Source: a virus. From it: a stretch of DNA of 42,932 bases. The first letter of the stretch is position 1, and each line of letters opens with the position of its first letter. Made by a program: the position numbers and the translations under genes. The DNA is taken from the IMG/VR virus record IMGVR_UViG_3300017671_000007, positions 1-42,932 of that record. One strand, 5' to 3'. The notes under the pieces are model-generated. The model was given only the letters and a program-made list of their open reading frames with translations, was not told where the DNA came from and did not search any database. Shown here in pieces: positions 1 to 7,355 of this stretch.

Positions 1-279
1 TTGAGCAACTACTCTATCCTCGATCACAACATCATGGACGGCCTGTGGGCACACACGGACGACCCGGAGGTCCACGAGCGGGCCTGCTCTGCGTTCCTTC
101 GACTACGCGCGAGGTCCCTGATTGGGGCCGAGGCCGTGGCCAATCGGATTGCCCGATGCGGGACAGTCCTCGCCCCTCTCCTTAAGGCGTCCGCCCGTCT
201 GCACGACGTCGAGGTTCCGCCCGACCTGCCACGATACATCGAAGAGCGGGTCGTCCGCCTCACCTTCCCCGGAAACTAG
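1..279 (+). CDS. small hypothetical protein preceding RNA polymerase
   Basis: A 92-residue ORF beginning with TTG at base 1 and ending TAG, eight bases before the RNA polymerase ATG; its stop lies inside the AGGAGA that serves the polymerase, so the two are translationally adjacent. An internal ATG at residue 12 is an alternative start. The protein looks helical and charged, with no signal peptide, membrane segment or motif that I recognise. Because the window begins exactly here, the true start could lie upstream. If the map is circular, the preceding bases are the integrase stop. Function unknown; the position between int and RNA polymerase suggests early or lysogeny-linked expression (inference). 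Confidence 0.6.
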   Translation: MSNYSILDHNIMDGLWAHTDDPEVHERACSAFLRLRARSLIGAEAVANRIARCGTVLAPLLKASARLHDVEVPPDLPRYIEERVVRLTFPGN

Positions 280-287
280 GAGACCCA

Positions 288-2732
288 ATGAACGACCTGC
301 GCGAACGTGTCGCCCGGCAACTGGAGCTGGAGGGCGAGAGCCGTCAGCTTGGCTCCGAACGCTACCGCTCCCAACGCCCCCTGCCGTGGCGTGACAACAG
401 CTCGGCTACGAAAGATGAGGCCGACCTACCCCCTGGCCGTCATCTCATCAAGCTCGTGGTCCCGCCGGTCGCCCAAGCGGTCACTGAGTTCGTCACGCGG
501 GTTGCCGAGGGCGGTGCCGGCCGCCGTCCTTCCGCTTTCGCCATCTTGGCACGGGTGGAGCCGGAAACCTGCGCCTACCTCGCCACCCGCGTCTTGGTCA
601 CCAGTGTGGCCACCGAGCGTGGTGCGCAAGGGACAGCCTTCGCTATCGCCGAGGCGCTCGTTCACCACATCGAGATGGCTAGCCTCTCCAAGTCGAACAA
701 GAAGGGATACCAAGGTATCCTAAAGGCCCAGCAGAAGTCCGGCTTCTCGGCTAAAAAGAGGGCTTCCCTGCGGAAGATCATGGACGCCGAGGGGGTCAAG
801 TTCGTCCCCACGCGGGAGCAATCCCTCCACGCCGGGATGAAGATGATCGAGCTGATCTGTGAGGTCAGCGGGCTGTTCACGATGGAGGCCAAGACCTGTT
901 CTAAGGGGTTCTCCTATAGTGTGCGCCCGACGGAAGCCTGCCGGGACTGGCTGGAGCGTCAGCACGCCCGCTGCGAGGTCCTCGAACCGATCCACCTGCC
1001 GATGGTCGTCCGGCCCCGACGGTGGCGAACCCCGTTCTGGGGCGGCTACCTGACCAAGCGCCCCGGCTTGCGTCTCGTGAAGCAGTGGAACACCCCCTAC
1101 CACGACGAGCTACGCTGGGTAGATATGCCCAAGGTCTATGATGCCGTGAACAACGTCCAGAACACGCCATGGCGGGTCAACCGCCGGGTGCTCGAAGTCA
1201 TGCGCGAGGTCTGGGACGGCGGCGGCGCGCTCGGCGGCCTGCCCCGACGGGAGGATCATCCGATCCCACCTCGGCCCGAGGACGCCGACACCAACGAGAA
1301 CGCTCTCAAGGCGTGGAAGGCCGTGGCGGCCGATACCCACGCCCGCAACGCCCGACTCCTATCGAAGCGGCTGGCCGTCTCGCAACGCCTCTGGATCGCC
1401 CAGAAGTTCGCCGAGGAGGCCGCCATCTGGTTCCCCCACGAGCTGGACTTCCGGGGCCGCATCTACCCGGTGCCGGTCGGTGGTCCCCACCCCCAGGGTG
1501 AAGACACCGCCAAGTCCTTGCTGGAGTTCGCCGAGGGCATCCCTCTGGGGACCGACGGCGCGGGCTGGCTGGCCATCCACATCGCCAACCTGTTCGGGGT
1601 AGACAAGGTCCCCTTCGAGGAGCGAGTGGACTGGGTCATGGCGAACAGCGCCGCCATCGTGGACAGCGCCGATAACCCGCTCGACGGGCAGCGGTTCTGG
1701 ACCACGGCGGATAGCCCCTACTGCGCTCTGGCTGCCTGCATCGAGTGGGCGGGTTACTGCCGGGAGGGTGAGGCTTACGTCAGCCGCGTCCCGGTCGCAC
1801 TGGATGGTTCCAACTCGGGTCTCCAGCACTTCTCGGCCATGCTCCGGGACCCCGTCGGGGGCAAGGCGGTCTGTCTAATCCCAGCCGACCGGCCCCAGGA
1901 CATCTACAAGCAGGTCGCCGCCGCTGCCCAGGCCTTCGTAGACCGGGACCCGTCGGACGAGGCCCTGCCGTGGAAGGGCGGGAAGATCGTGCGGAAGATC
2001 GCCAAGCAGCCGTGCATGACCTACTGCTACTCGGCCACCCGGTTCGGGATGCAGGGCATGATTCTCAAGGCTCTGCGCGAGCTGGACAAGGACGCCGCCG
2101 AGGCGGGTCAACCCCCTCACCTCGGCGGTGCCGATAACTACCAATCCGCGATGTATCTGTCCCACGTCCTGTGGGAAACCATCTCAGAGGTGGTCTCGGC
2201 CGCGTCGGTGGCGATGGAGTGGCTCCGCGATGCGGCCAGGGTCGCCGGGGAGGCGGGCCTGCCTATATGGTGGACCACCCCGCAAGGCCTGCCGGTCCTC
2301 CAGAGCTACCGAACGGTGACCGGATCGCGCGTTGAAGTTCACTTCGGGGGTCAGCGACTACAGATCATGTTGGCTACCAACGGGGACGCCATCGCTCCCC
2401 GCGCTCAAGTGAACGGCATCGCGCCCAACTTCGTCCACTCACTGGATGCCGCCCACCTCATGGCCGTGGTCAACGCCGCGACCGCCGAGGGGATCACCGC
2501 CATGGCTGTGATCCATGACAGCTTCGGGACCCACGCGGCCAACGCCGGGCACCTGTCGCGCATCCTGCGGGAGACCTTCGTAGAGCAATACACGCCCAGC
2601 CGGCTGGAGATGTTCCGCGACGAACTGGCCGCCCAGCTCCCCCCCGAGCTGGCCGCCAAGCTACCCGAGCTGCCCCCGCTGGGGGACCTCGACCTGTCCC
2701 AAGTCCTGGACAGTCACTATGTCTTCGCCTAA
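288..2732 (+). CDS. phage single-subunit DNA-directed RNA polymerase (T7 gp1-like)
   Basis: 814 residues against 883 in T7. It transcribes the middle and late phage genes from phage-specific promoters. Visible landmarks: DFRGRIYPV in the palm near residue 390; catalytic motif A DGSNSGLQHFSAM with D506; motif B with K573 and Y581, spaced exactly as T7 K631 and Y639; catalytic motif C HDSFG with D744; and the C-terminal foot ending in HYVFA, like T7 FAFA. The recognition-loop region just before GIAPNFVHS is present. Motif B reads CYS where T7 has AYG, so the glycine after the substrate-selecting tyrosine is Ser. ATG start with AGGAGA six bases upstream. Its likely target promoters are at 2756 and 14328. 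Confidence 0.97.
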   Translation: MNDLRERVARQLELEGESRQLGSERYRSQRPLPWRDNSSATKDEADLPPGRHLIKLVVPPVAQAVTEFVTRVAEGGAGRRPSAFAILARVEPETCAYLATRVLVTSVATERGAQGTAFAIAEALVHHIEMASLSKSNKKGYQGILKAQQKSGFSAKKRASLRKIMDAEGVKFVPTREQSLHAGMKMIELICEVSGLFTMEAKTCSKGFSYSVRPTEACRDWLERQHARCEVLEPIHLPMVVRPRRWRTPFWGGYLTKRPGLRLVKQWNTPYHDELRWVDMPKVYDAVNNVQNTPWRVNRRVLEVMREVWDGGGALGGLPRREDHPIPPRPEDADTNENALKAWKAVAADTHARNARLLSKRLAVSQRLWIAQKFAEEAAIWFPHELDFRGRIYPVPVGGPHPQGEDTAKSLLEFAEGIPLGTDGAGWLAIHIANLFGVDKVPFEERVDWVMANSAAIVDSADNPLDGQRFWTTADSPYCALAACIEWAGYCREGEAYVSRVPVALDGSNSGLQHFSAMLRDPVGGKAVCLIPADRPQDIYKQVAAAAQAFVDRDPSDEALPWKGGKIVRKIAKQPCMTYCYSATRFGMQGMILKALRELDKDAAEAGQPPHLGGADNYQSAMYLSHVLWETISEVVSAASVAMEWLRDAARVAGEAGLPIWWTTPQGLPVLQSYRTVTGSRVEVHFGGQRLQIMLATNGDAIAPRAQVNGIAPNFVHSLDAAHLMAVVNAATAEGITAMAVIHDSFGTHAANAGHLSRILRETFVEQYTPSRLEMFRDELAAQLPPELAAKLPELPPLGDLDLSQVLDSHYVFA

Positions 2733-2755
2733 CCCCCACCACTCCCCGACCTTCC

Positions 2756-2775
2756 CATTAACACTCACCCTCGGG
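2756..2775 (+). promoter_or_regulatory. candidate phage RNA polymerase promoter, middle (class II-like) block
   Basis: CATTAACACTCACCCTCGGG matches the element at 14328 at 19 of the first 19 positions except one purine change. ACTCAC (2763-2768) lies at the same distance from GGG as in the T7 promoter (-10 to -5 with G at +1, here 2773), and T at -2 is shared. It sits in the gene-free gap immediately after the polymerase gene and before the DNA-metabolism block. The predicted transcript would start GGGC with a short GGGC/GCCC hairpin. Assignment is by position and similarity only. Confidence 0.72.
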
Positions 2776-2807
2776 CCTGACGCCCGAAACGAGAGAGAGA
2801 GAGTCAG

Positions 2808-3161
2808 ATGCACCCTACCACGAAAACCCCGCTGGGCGCTACCCTCCGCGTCATCAGGCCCCAGCCCCCACACATCTATGAGGGCCAGCTCGTCACCCTG
2901 ACGGGCCATGATGGCAAGTTCGCCCGCATCTCCGGCGGGGATCGTCCCTACTCCCTCGAACGTTTTGAGGTCGTCGATACCTCCACCCTCGCACCGGCGA
3001 CTCCCTCGGACCCCCGCTACGCCGCCCTGCGGAAAGCCGCCGCCGCCGTCTACCTCGCGGGCAAGTGGACCCTCCAAGACCAGACACCCCCGACCGAACA
3101 GGCCAAGCTCTGGGAGGACCTGAGGATCGCCCTCGGGTTCCAGCCGGGCTACTCGGCGTGA
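2808..3161 (+). CDS. hypothetical protein, first gene after the middle promoter
   Basis: 117 residues, ATG start; the upstream GAGAGAGAGAG purine run (about 2791-2803) is the only ribosome-binding candidate. The N-terminal 55 residues (GATLRVIR, EGQLVTLTGHDGKFARI) read as a small all-beta, KOW/SH3-like fold; the remainder is helical and ends in GFQPGYSA. No catalytic motif is visible. It heads the block transcribed from the candidate promoter at 2756 and overlaps the next gene by four bases (GTGA). I do not recognise the family; the fold suggestion is inference. Confidence 0.72.
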   Translation: MHPTTKTPLGATLRVIRPQPPHIYEGQLVTLTGHDGKFARISGGDRPYSLERFEVVDTSTLAPATPSDPRYAALRKAAAAVYLAGKWTLQDQTPPTEQAKLWEDLRIALGFQPGYSA

Positions 3162-3496
3162 TCGAGGTCAACAGCGAACAGTTCTTCGACCCCGAGGCCG
3201 CCATTCGTAAGATCAAGCGGCTGGAGGGTGCCCTCGATCACGCCGTGAACCGCATCCGCGAGCTGGAGGACACCCTCGCCTCCAAGCTGCCGTCGATCAT
3301 GGACCAGGCGCCCGTCATGTGTTCGGTCCACCTGGACACCGTCACCGTGCGGCCGACGGGCGGCTGGTTCTCCATCATCCCCGCCTACAAGGTCCCCAAG
3401 GGTCCCCGGCGGAACGACGTGATCCGCGACCTCGCCCTGGCGTATGCCCGAAAGCACACCGCCAACTTCGCTGCGGAAATCCTCAAGCAGCTCTGA
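3158..3496 (+). CDS. hypothetical coiled-coil protein
   Basis: 112 residues from a GTG that overlaps the previous stop (GTGA), which implies translational coupling and is why I prefer this start. Residues about 12-45 (AAIRKIKRLEGALDHAVNRI) form a clear amphipathic coiled coil; the C-terminal half is mixed, with a GGWFSIIPAYKVP strand segment. No signal peptide or known motif. Function unknown. It is followed directly by a TCCCCGCCACACGA copy of the recurrent post-stop motif. Confidence 0.65.
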   Translation: MIEVNSEQFFDPEAAIRKIKRLEGALDHAVNRIRELEDTLASKLPSIMDQAPVMCSVHLDTVTVRPTGGWFSIIPAYKVPKGPRRNDVIRDLALAYARKHTANFAAEILKQL

Positions 3497-3521
3497 TCCC
3501 CGCCACACGAAAGACAGAACC

Positions 3522-3758
3522 ATGAAGAAGCTCACCGCCGGTATCCTGCTGGCCGCCCTCGGTCTCGCCGCCATCGCCGTCTCCACCCCCGCGTTCAGCG
3601 GCGGGATGGGGAACGTGGCCAGCGACCGCTCCGGCCGCATTCGCATCTACACCGACCCCGTCACCCGCTGCCAATACCTCGCGTTCAGCGACTACAAAGC
3701 GGGCGGCGGCATCACCCCCCGGATGCGCCGGGACGGGACCCAGGTCTGCCCCCGGTGA
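3522..3758 (+). CDS. small exported DUF6440-like protein
   Basis: 78 residues. Residues 1-26 form a classic signal peptide (MKK, then a hydrophobic Leu/Ala stretch, cleavage probably after TPAFS). The mature part contains RIRIYTDPVTRCQYLAFS followed by GGGITPRMRRDGTQVCP. This 'ligand-like beta hairpin plus GGGITP' layout is what I associate with DUF6440, whose members are short and of unknown function. Two cysteines in the mature part could form a disulfide in the periplasm. ATG start after GAAAGACAG rather than a strong Shine-Dalgarno. A role in envelope modification or exclusion is possible but unproven. Confidence 0.68.
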   Translation: MKKLTAGILLAALGLAAIAVSTPAFSGGMGNVASDRSGRIRIYTDPVTRCQYLAFSDYKAGGGITPRMRRDGTQVCPR

Positions 3759-4060
3759 TCCCCTCCTCCGTCATCGACAGCCGCCTCCGCACCATCGCGG
3801 ATCGCGCCCGGCACCAGTCCTCCGTCAGTGACCTGCGTGAACCCACGTTCCGCATGGCCGTCCGCATGGCCGACCTGGAGCCTCACGTCCAGTTCAACGC
3901 CCTGATGCTCGCCGCCGTGGTGAGCGCCCAGGCCCTCGGACTGAACCCCCACGAGGAAATCGAGCGAGCCGTCCGCAAGGTCGCGTCCGCCGAAGGCCCC
4001 TTCACCACCCACGTCCAGGCCCTCCGCGACTACGTCCGGGGCGAGCTGACCAACTCCTGA
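3755..4060 (+). CDS. hypothetical helical protein
   Basis: 101 residues from GTG 3755, overlapping the preceding TGA by four bases. The sequence is almost wholly helical (SRLRTIADRARH, NALMLAAVVSAQALGL, HVQALRDYVRGEL), with no Cys cluster, signal peptide or convincing membrane span; the central Ala/Leu-rich helix is only moderately hydrophobic. Function unknown; coupling to the neighbours suggests constitutive expression with the middle operon. Confidence 0.62.
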   Translation: MIPSSVIDSRLRTIADRARHQSSVSDLREPTFRMAVRMADLEPHVQFNALMLAAVVSAQALGLNPHEEIERAVRKVASAEGPFTTHVQALRDYVRGELTNS

Positions 4061-4079
4061 AACCGAGAGACCAGACACC

Positions 4080-4475
4080 ATGAAGATCACCGTCCCCGCG
4101 CTCCGCACCGATGTCGTCGGCTTCCGCTACGACCAGCCCGCGCGCTTCTACTACAACGACCCGAACCGTCCGAACGTGGTTCCCCATGCCAGCTACAAGC
4201 TGCTGACCGAGACCAAGCTGACGACCCGCGTCGCCTTCGACCGCGACCTGCGGATCGCCGACCGCTTCGTCGCCGTCGGCCAGATCGGCGCCCTCTCGGC
4301 CTTCATGGTCGTCGCCGTCCCGCTGGCCCTGACGCACTGCGCTGGCGAACAGATCGGTAAGGGCCTTAGGAAGCTGGTCGGGCTGGGCGAAGACGCGCTG
4401 GACGCCATCGGCGTTCACCCGGCCCAGGGCATTCGCCGTGAGTTCGCTCGCCTTGGCCGCGAGGTGGTGCGTTGA
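4080..4475 (+). CDS. hypothetical protein with one possible membrane segment
   Basis: 131 residues, ATG start after GAGAGACCAGACACC, a leader resembling those of the SSB and capsid genes. The N-terminal half is beta-rich and soluble-looking (RFYYNDPNRPNVVPHASY). A hydrophobic stretch near residues 66-84 (IGALSAFMVVAVPLALTH) is the only plausible membrane helix, followed by a charged helical tail. It overlaps the next ORF by four bases (TTGA). Not recognised. Confidence 0.65.
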   Translation: MKITVPALRTDVVGFRYDQPARFYYNDPNRPNVVPHASYKLLTETKLTTRVAFDRDLRIADRFVAVGQIGALSAFMVVAVPLALTHCAGEQIGKGLRKLVGLGEDALDAIGVHPAQGIRREFARLGREVVR

Positions 4476-4639
4476 CCCGCGCCATCAAGGGTCTGCTGAC
4501 CCGCGCCACCACGGCGGCCCTCGACAACGACGGCGTGGTCCCTTCGGACATCGCGCTGGAGCTGGCCGCCGAGGGCTACGACACCACCAAGCTGGACCGC
4601 GATGTCGAGCGCATTATCGAGAGGGCTGAACTTGGCTAA
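4472..4639 (+). CDS. small hypothetical protein, TTG start
   Basis: A 55-residue reading frame starting at TTG 4472, inside the preceding gene's stop (TTGA), and ending TAA at 4637-4639. The protein is helical and charged (TRAIKGLLTRATTAALDN, then DIALELAAEGYDTTKLDRDV), with regular codon use like its neighbours. The start is chosen for coupling; there is no ATG in the frame. Evidence is the uninterrupted, tightly packed frame. Function unknown. Confidence 0.5.
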   Translation: MTRAIKGLLTRATTAALDNDGVVPSDIALELAAEGYDTTKLDRDVERIIERAELG

Positions 4640-4832
4640 CATCTTCACCTGTAGCACGGGTCAACGCACCATCTCGGTCCTGCCTTCCCTCTCGAAACGC
4701 CGCGTCCGCCTCTTCTCACGGGATCGCACTGGTCCCGGCGTCGTGATCTTCCTGGACCCCGAGGACGCCCTCCGGTTTACCAAGGCGGTCCTAGAAGTGG
4801 CCGACGAGGTCGCCCAGACCGAGACCTTCTGA
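4632..4832 (+). CDS. small hypothetical protein, TTG start
   Basis: 66 residues from TTG 4632, overlapping the previous stop by eight bases. N-terminal beta segments (IFTCSTGQRTISVL, RVRLFSRD) are followed by VVIFLDPEDALRFTKAVLEV, giving a beta-beta-beta-helix look. No recognised family. A longer version starting at 4602 would embed it in the upstream gene, so the coupled TTG is preferred. It is the last of a run of small unknowns before the ssDNA-binding gene. Confidence 0.55.
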   Translation: MANIFTCSTGQRTISVLPSLSKRRVRLFSRDRTGPGVVIFLDPEDALRFTKAVLEVADEVAQTETF

Positions 4833-4860
4833 CACCCGGAGTGCGTCTGCATCTCTCCAA

Positions 4861-4887
4861 TCCCCACCACAAGAAAGACACCACCAC
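4861..4887 (+). promoter_or_regulatory. SSB leader: CCCCACCACA motif plus AGACACCACCAC pre-start element
   Basis: TCCCCACCACAAGAAAG (4861-4877) is one copy of the recurrent intergenic motif, and AGACACCACCAC (4876-4887) abuts the ATG. The 12-mer is repeated exactly at 17823-17834 before the capsid gene. No canonical Shine-Dalgarno is present except GAAAGA. A translational or mRNA-stability role is inferred. Confidence 0.45.
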
Positions 4888-5550
4888 ATGAGAAAGAATA
4901 ACAAGGTCAAAATGACGACGCCTCGCGGCATCGCATCGTGGCCCCGACTGAACACGCCGGACACCAAGTTCGACGCCGCAGGCAAGTATTCCTGCAAGCT
5001 GGTTCTTCGCGCTGACGATCCCGAGGTCCAAGCCTTCGTGGCCGCGCTGGAGAAGATACGCGACGACTTTCTGGCCGAGACCATCGAGACCCTCAGGGCC
5101 GACAAGAAGGCCGCCCTGGCGATGGAGCTGAAAGCTGGCGACATCATCAAGGTCGAGCGCGACCAGGAGACCGGCGAAGAGACGGGCAACCTGATCTTCA
5201 TGGCCTCCATGAGGGCGACCGGCACCCGCAAGGACGGATCGTCCTGGTCCCAGAAGCCGACGATCTTCGACGCCCGAGGTAAGGTCCTGGAGCGCCCGCC
5301 AGTCATCAGCGGGGGCACCGAGATGAAACTGTCGGTAGAGATCGAACCCTTCATCAACCAGACGAGCAAGCTGGCCGTCCTGTCCACGCGCCTCAAGGCC
5401 GCGCAGGTCATCAAGCTCTCGTCCGTCAACCGCACCTTCCGCGACCACGGCTTCGAGCGCGAGGACGATGGCGACGCCCTGGAGGATGTCGCCCAGTTCA
5501 CCGATGAGACCGACGGGGACATGATCCCTGGCGGCAACGACGATCTGTAA
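4888..5550 (+). CDS. single-stranded DNA-binding protein (T7 gp2.5-like)
   Basis: 220 residues (T7 gp2.5 has 232). It coats ssDNA at the fork and recruits polymerase and helicase. The OB-fold core spans roughly residues 1-175: TPRGIASWPRLNTPDTKF, GKYSCKLVL, PTIFDARGK, EMKLSVEIEPFI. It is followed by an acidic C-terminal tail rich in Asp/Glu (EREDDGDALEDV, DGDMIPGGNDDL), the hallmark that contacts partner replication proteins. T7 gp2.5 ends in an aromatic residue; this one ends in Leu. It lies in the T7 position upstream of nuclease, amidase and primase-helicase. Its ATG is preceded by AGACACCACCAC with no GGAGG, a leader shared with the major capsid gene. Confidence 0.88.
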   Translation: MRKNNKVKMTTPRGIASWPRLNTPDTKFDAAGKYSCKLVLRADDPEVQAFVAALEKIRDDFLAETIETLRADKKAALAMELKAGDIIKVERDQETGEETGNLIFMASMRATGTRKDGSSWSQKPTIFDARGKVLERPPVISGGTEMKLSVEIEPFINQTSKLAVLSTRLKAAQVIKLSSVNRTFRDHGFEREDDGDALEDVAQFTDETDGDMIPGGNDDL

Positions 5551-5587
5551 CGAGACCGTCTACACGTTCTTCCTGCCCTGCGAACCC

Positions 5588-5953
5588 ATGCCCACCCCCC
5601 GTCCCCGAGCGACGACGAGGGGTGGGAAGTTCGCCTCCATCTACCAGCCGCGTGAATACATGGCCTGGAAGGAGGAGCTGGCGGAGGTCGTCCGGGGAGT
5701 GAACGACTTTCCCGGTTCGCCCCTGACCGGCCCGCTGACCGTCTCGGTCGTGGCCCGTGTCGAGAAGCCCCGAACCTCAAAGCTGAAGCATCCCGCCCCC
5801 GACGTTGACAACTACGTCAAGGGCGTCCTCGACGCGATCACCGACAGTGGTCGCTTCTGGGTAGACGACAAGCAGGTCTGTGACCTCCGTATCGTCAAGC
5901 GATGGGCCGACCCGGACACCGTGCCGGGCTTCGAGGTGACCATCACCACCTGA
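5588..5953 (+). CDS. RusA-type Holliday junction resolvase
   Basis: Endonuclease expected to resolve recombination and replication junctions before packaging, in the place held by T7 gp3 endonuclease I. Family marks: a PRPR entry (MPTPRPRATTRGG), YMAWKEEL helix, conserved acidic core PDVDNYVKGVLDAITDSG, then FWVDDKQVCDLRIVKRW, which supply the Asp residues of the metal site. Listed from ATG 5588 (121 aa). However, the in-frame sequence just upstream reads VYTFFLPCEP, the usual first RusA strand, so the true start is probably a non-ATG codon inside the SSB gene, e.g. CTG 5528. Followed at once by the TCCCCACCACACGACGG motif. Confidence 0.85.
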   Translation: MPTPRPRATTRGGKFASIYQPREYMAWKEELAEVVRGVNDFPGSPLTGPLTVSVVARVEKPRTSKLKHPAPDVDNYVKGVLDAITDSGRFWVDDKQVCDLRIVKRWADPDTVPGFEVTITT

Positions 5954-5970
5954 TCCCCACCACACGACGG
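5951..5970 (+). repeat. intergenic TGA-TCCCCACCACACGACGG motif, copy A
   Basis: Twenty bases, including the stop codon of the resolvase gene, are identical to 6625-6644 after the amidase gene. Divergent copies follow many other stops. Here it precedes the small gene at 5999. Function unknown. Confidence 0.6.
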
Positions 5971-5998
5971 CCTTTGGCGGCCGAGAAAGCGACCCCCC

Positions 5999-6151
5999 AT
6001 GACCCGCAAACCGTTCTCGCGCATCTCGCGGGGGACAATCACCGGCCTGCCGAACGGCAGGCTCGCCTACTCCCATCCAACCAAGGGCCTTCGTAACCGA
6101 CGCCCGACCCACAACCTGATCCTGGCTCTCGCGGCCGGGGCCTCCGCTTGA
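5999..6151 (+). CDS. small basic hypothetical protein
   Basis: A 50-residue frame from ATG 5999 to TGA 6149-6151, overlapping the amidase TTG start (TTGA). Very basic in the middle (SHPTKGLRNRRPTHN), with a short hydrophobic end (LILALAAGASA). It occupies a gap that would otherwise be empty and couples to the amidase, which is the main support. Function unknown. Confidence 0.5.
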   Translation: MTRKPFSRISRGTITGLPNGRLAYSHPTKGLRNRRPTHNLILALAAGASA

Positions 6152-6627
6152 GGATCATCGAGATGACCCCGTCCTCCGTCCGCTACCTCGTCGTCCACTG
6201 TTCGGCCACCCGCGCCAACGCCAACGTGTCCGCCGCCGACATCCGGCTCTGGCACAAACGCAAGGGCTGGCGCGACATCGGCTACCACTTCGTCATCAAG
6301 CGTGACGGAACGGTCGAGAAGGGCCGGCCCACCAACGAGCCGGGTGCCCACGTCTCGGGCTTCAACGGCCAGTCCCTCGGCATCTGTATGGTCGGCGGCG
6401 TCGGCCTCGACGGCAAGGGTGAGAACAACTTCACCCCCGCCCAGTTCACCGCCCTCGACACCCTGCTGACCGGCCTGCGCCCGATGTTCCCGAACGCGAG
6501 CGTCCTCGGTCACCGGGACCTGTCCCCCGACCGCAACCGCGACGGCCGGGTCACGCCCAACGAGTGGATGAAGGAGTGTCCCTCCTTCGACGTTCGCGCG
6601 TGGCTTGCCGCCAAGACGCGCACCTGA
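6148..6627 (+). CDS. N-acetylmuramoyl-L-alanine amidase (T7 lysozyme gp3.5-like)
   Basis: 159 residues; zinc amidase that cleaves the MurNAc-L-Ala bond of peptidoglycan and, in T7, also binds and inhibits the phage RNA polymerase. Zinc ligands H17 (VHCSAT), H122 (GHRDLSP) and C144 (KECPSFD), catalytic Y46 (GYHF) and K142 all align with T7 H17, H122, C130, Y46 and K128. FTPAQ and SLGICMVGG are conserved. A 14-residue insertion between H122 and C144 contains DRNRDGRVTPNE, a textbook 12-residue EF-hand loop (D128, N130, D132, E139). No signal peptide, so holin-dependent release is expected. TTG start overlaps the previous stop. Confidence 0.93.
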   Translation: MRIIEMTPSSVRYLVVHCSATRANANVSAADIRLWHKRKGWRDIGYHFVIKRDGTVEKGRPTNEPGAHVSGFNGQSLGICMVGGVGLDGKGENNFTPAQFTALDTLLTGLRPMFPNASVLGHRDLSPDRNRDGRVTPNEWMKECPSFDVRAWLAAKTRT

Positions 6628-6644
6628 TCCCCACCACACGACGG
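6625..6644 (+). repeat. intergenic TGA-TCCCCACCACACGACGG motif, copy B
   Basis: Identical over 20 bases to 5951-5970, again starting at the stop codon (amidase) and preceding the next gene (6659). The conserved position, directly after a stop, argues for function or for descent from a duplicated junction. Confidence 0.6.
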
Positions 6645-6658
6645 ACACGAGAGAACCC

Positions 6659-6913
6659 ATGACCCAGACACCCAGACCGACCCGCTGTCAGCAGGTCATC
6701 CACCACCTCATCGCCCACGGGCGGATCACCGACGCCACCGCCCGCCACCAGTTCGGTGCCTTCCGGCTGGCCGACGCGATCTACCGCCTGCGGGGCGACC
6801 GCGCGGACCTCGTGCCGACCGGCAAGGCCATCATCACGGTCCCCCGTGAGGACCTGAACGGAACCCCCTTTGCCGAGTATCGGCTCGTCCCGGAGACCCA
6901 AGCCAATGCGTAA
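6659..6913 (+). CDS. small helix-turn-helix protein (HTH_39-like)
   Basis: 84 residues from ATG 6659, preceded by GAGAGAACCC. The pattern QQVIHHLIAHGRITDATARHQFGAFRLADAIYRLR matches a winged-helix type common in phage accessory genes: a helix, the turn GRIT, a recognition helix with QFG-RLADAIYRLR, then a C-terminal strand ending AEYRLVP. It is probably a DNA-binding regulator or accessory protein of the replication block. Direct target unknown. Confidence 0.68.
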   Translation: MTQTPRPTRCQQVIHHLIAHGRITDATARHQFGAFRLADAIYRLRGDRADLVPTGKAIITVPREDLNGTPFAEYRLVPETQANA

Positions 6914-7115
6914 CGACGACAGCACCCGCCAGATCGTCCGGTCGAGGACGCCCATGAGCTACGCCTTCGAGGCCGCCGTCCGCCGCCTGATCCATGAGCC
7001 GAACGTCGGCCCCTCCCGCCGCGCCTTGGGCCTCGGCATCGCGTCCGCCCTCGGTAACGACAAGGGCCGCAAGACCCCCACCTGGACTGTCACCCGCAAG
7101 GAACCCCGCCGATGA
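6906..7115 (+). CDS. hypothetical protein
   Basis: 69 residues from ATG 6906, overlapping the previous gene by eight bases and the next by four (ATGA). Basic and Arg-rich (SRRALGLGIASALGN, KGRKTPTWTVTRKEP). Residues 17 onward (MSYAFEAAVRRLIHEP) could be an alternative start. No recognised motif; the charge suggests nucleic-acid contact, but this is weak inference. Confidence 0.58.
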   Translation: MRNDDSTRQIVRSRTPMSYAFEAAVRRLIHEPNVGPSRRALGLGIASALGNDKGRKTPTWTVTRKEPRR

Positions 7116-7351
7116 TCGACGCCATCCTCTACCGCCTCGGCTTCGTCCGCATTGAACGGGCCAAGACCTGGGCCATCAGGGCACACGACGCCCAGCAGCA
7201 AGCGGTTGACCGCGCCAACTACCGCGCCGCTGACGCCGTCAGAAACGAGGATGGCCACCGCCGTCGAGCCGCCCTCATGGAGCAGCAGCTCGCCCGAGCG
7301 AACCGCCGGCTCGAACGCGCCGGGATGATTTCGGTCACCACCTTCCTCTGA
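7112..7351 (+). CDS. hypothetical coiled-coil protein
   Basis: 79 residues, ATG overlapping the previous stop (ATGA). After a short hydrophobic N-terminus (MIDAILYRLGFV) nearly the whole chain is a charged helix (AIRAHDAQQQAVDRANYRAA, then RRAALMEQQLARANRRLERA), so a coiled coil is likely. It ends four bases before the primase-helicase start. Not recognised. Confidence 0.6.
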   Translation: MIDAILYRLGFVRIERAKTWAIRAHDAQQQAVDRANYRAADAVRNEDGHRRRAALMEQQLARANRRLERAGMISVTTFL

Positions 7352-7355
7352 CCTG

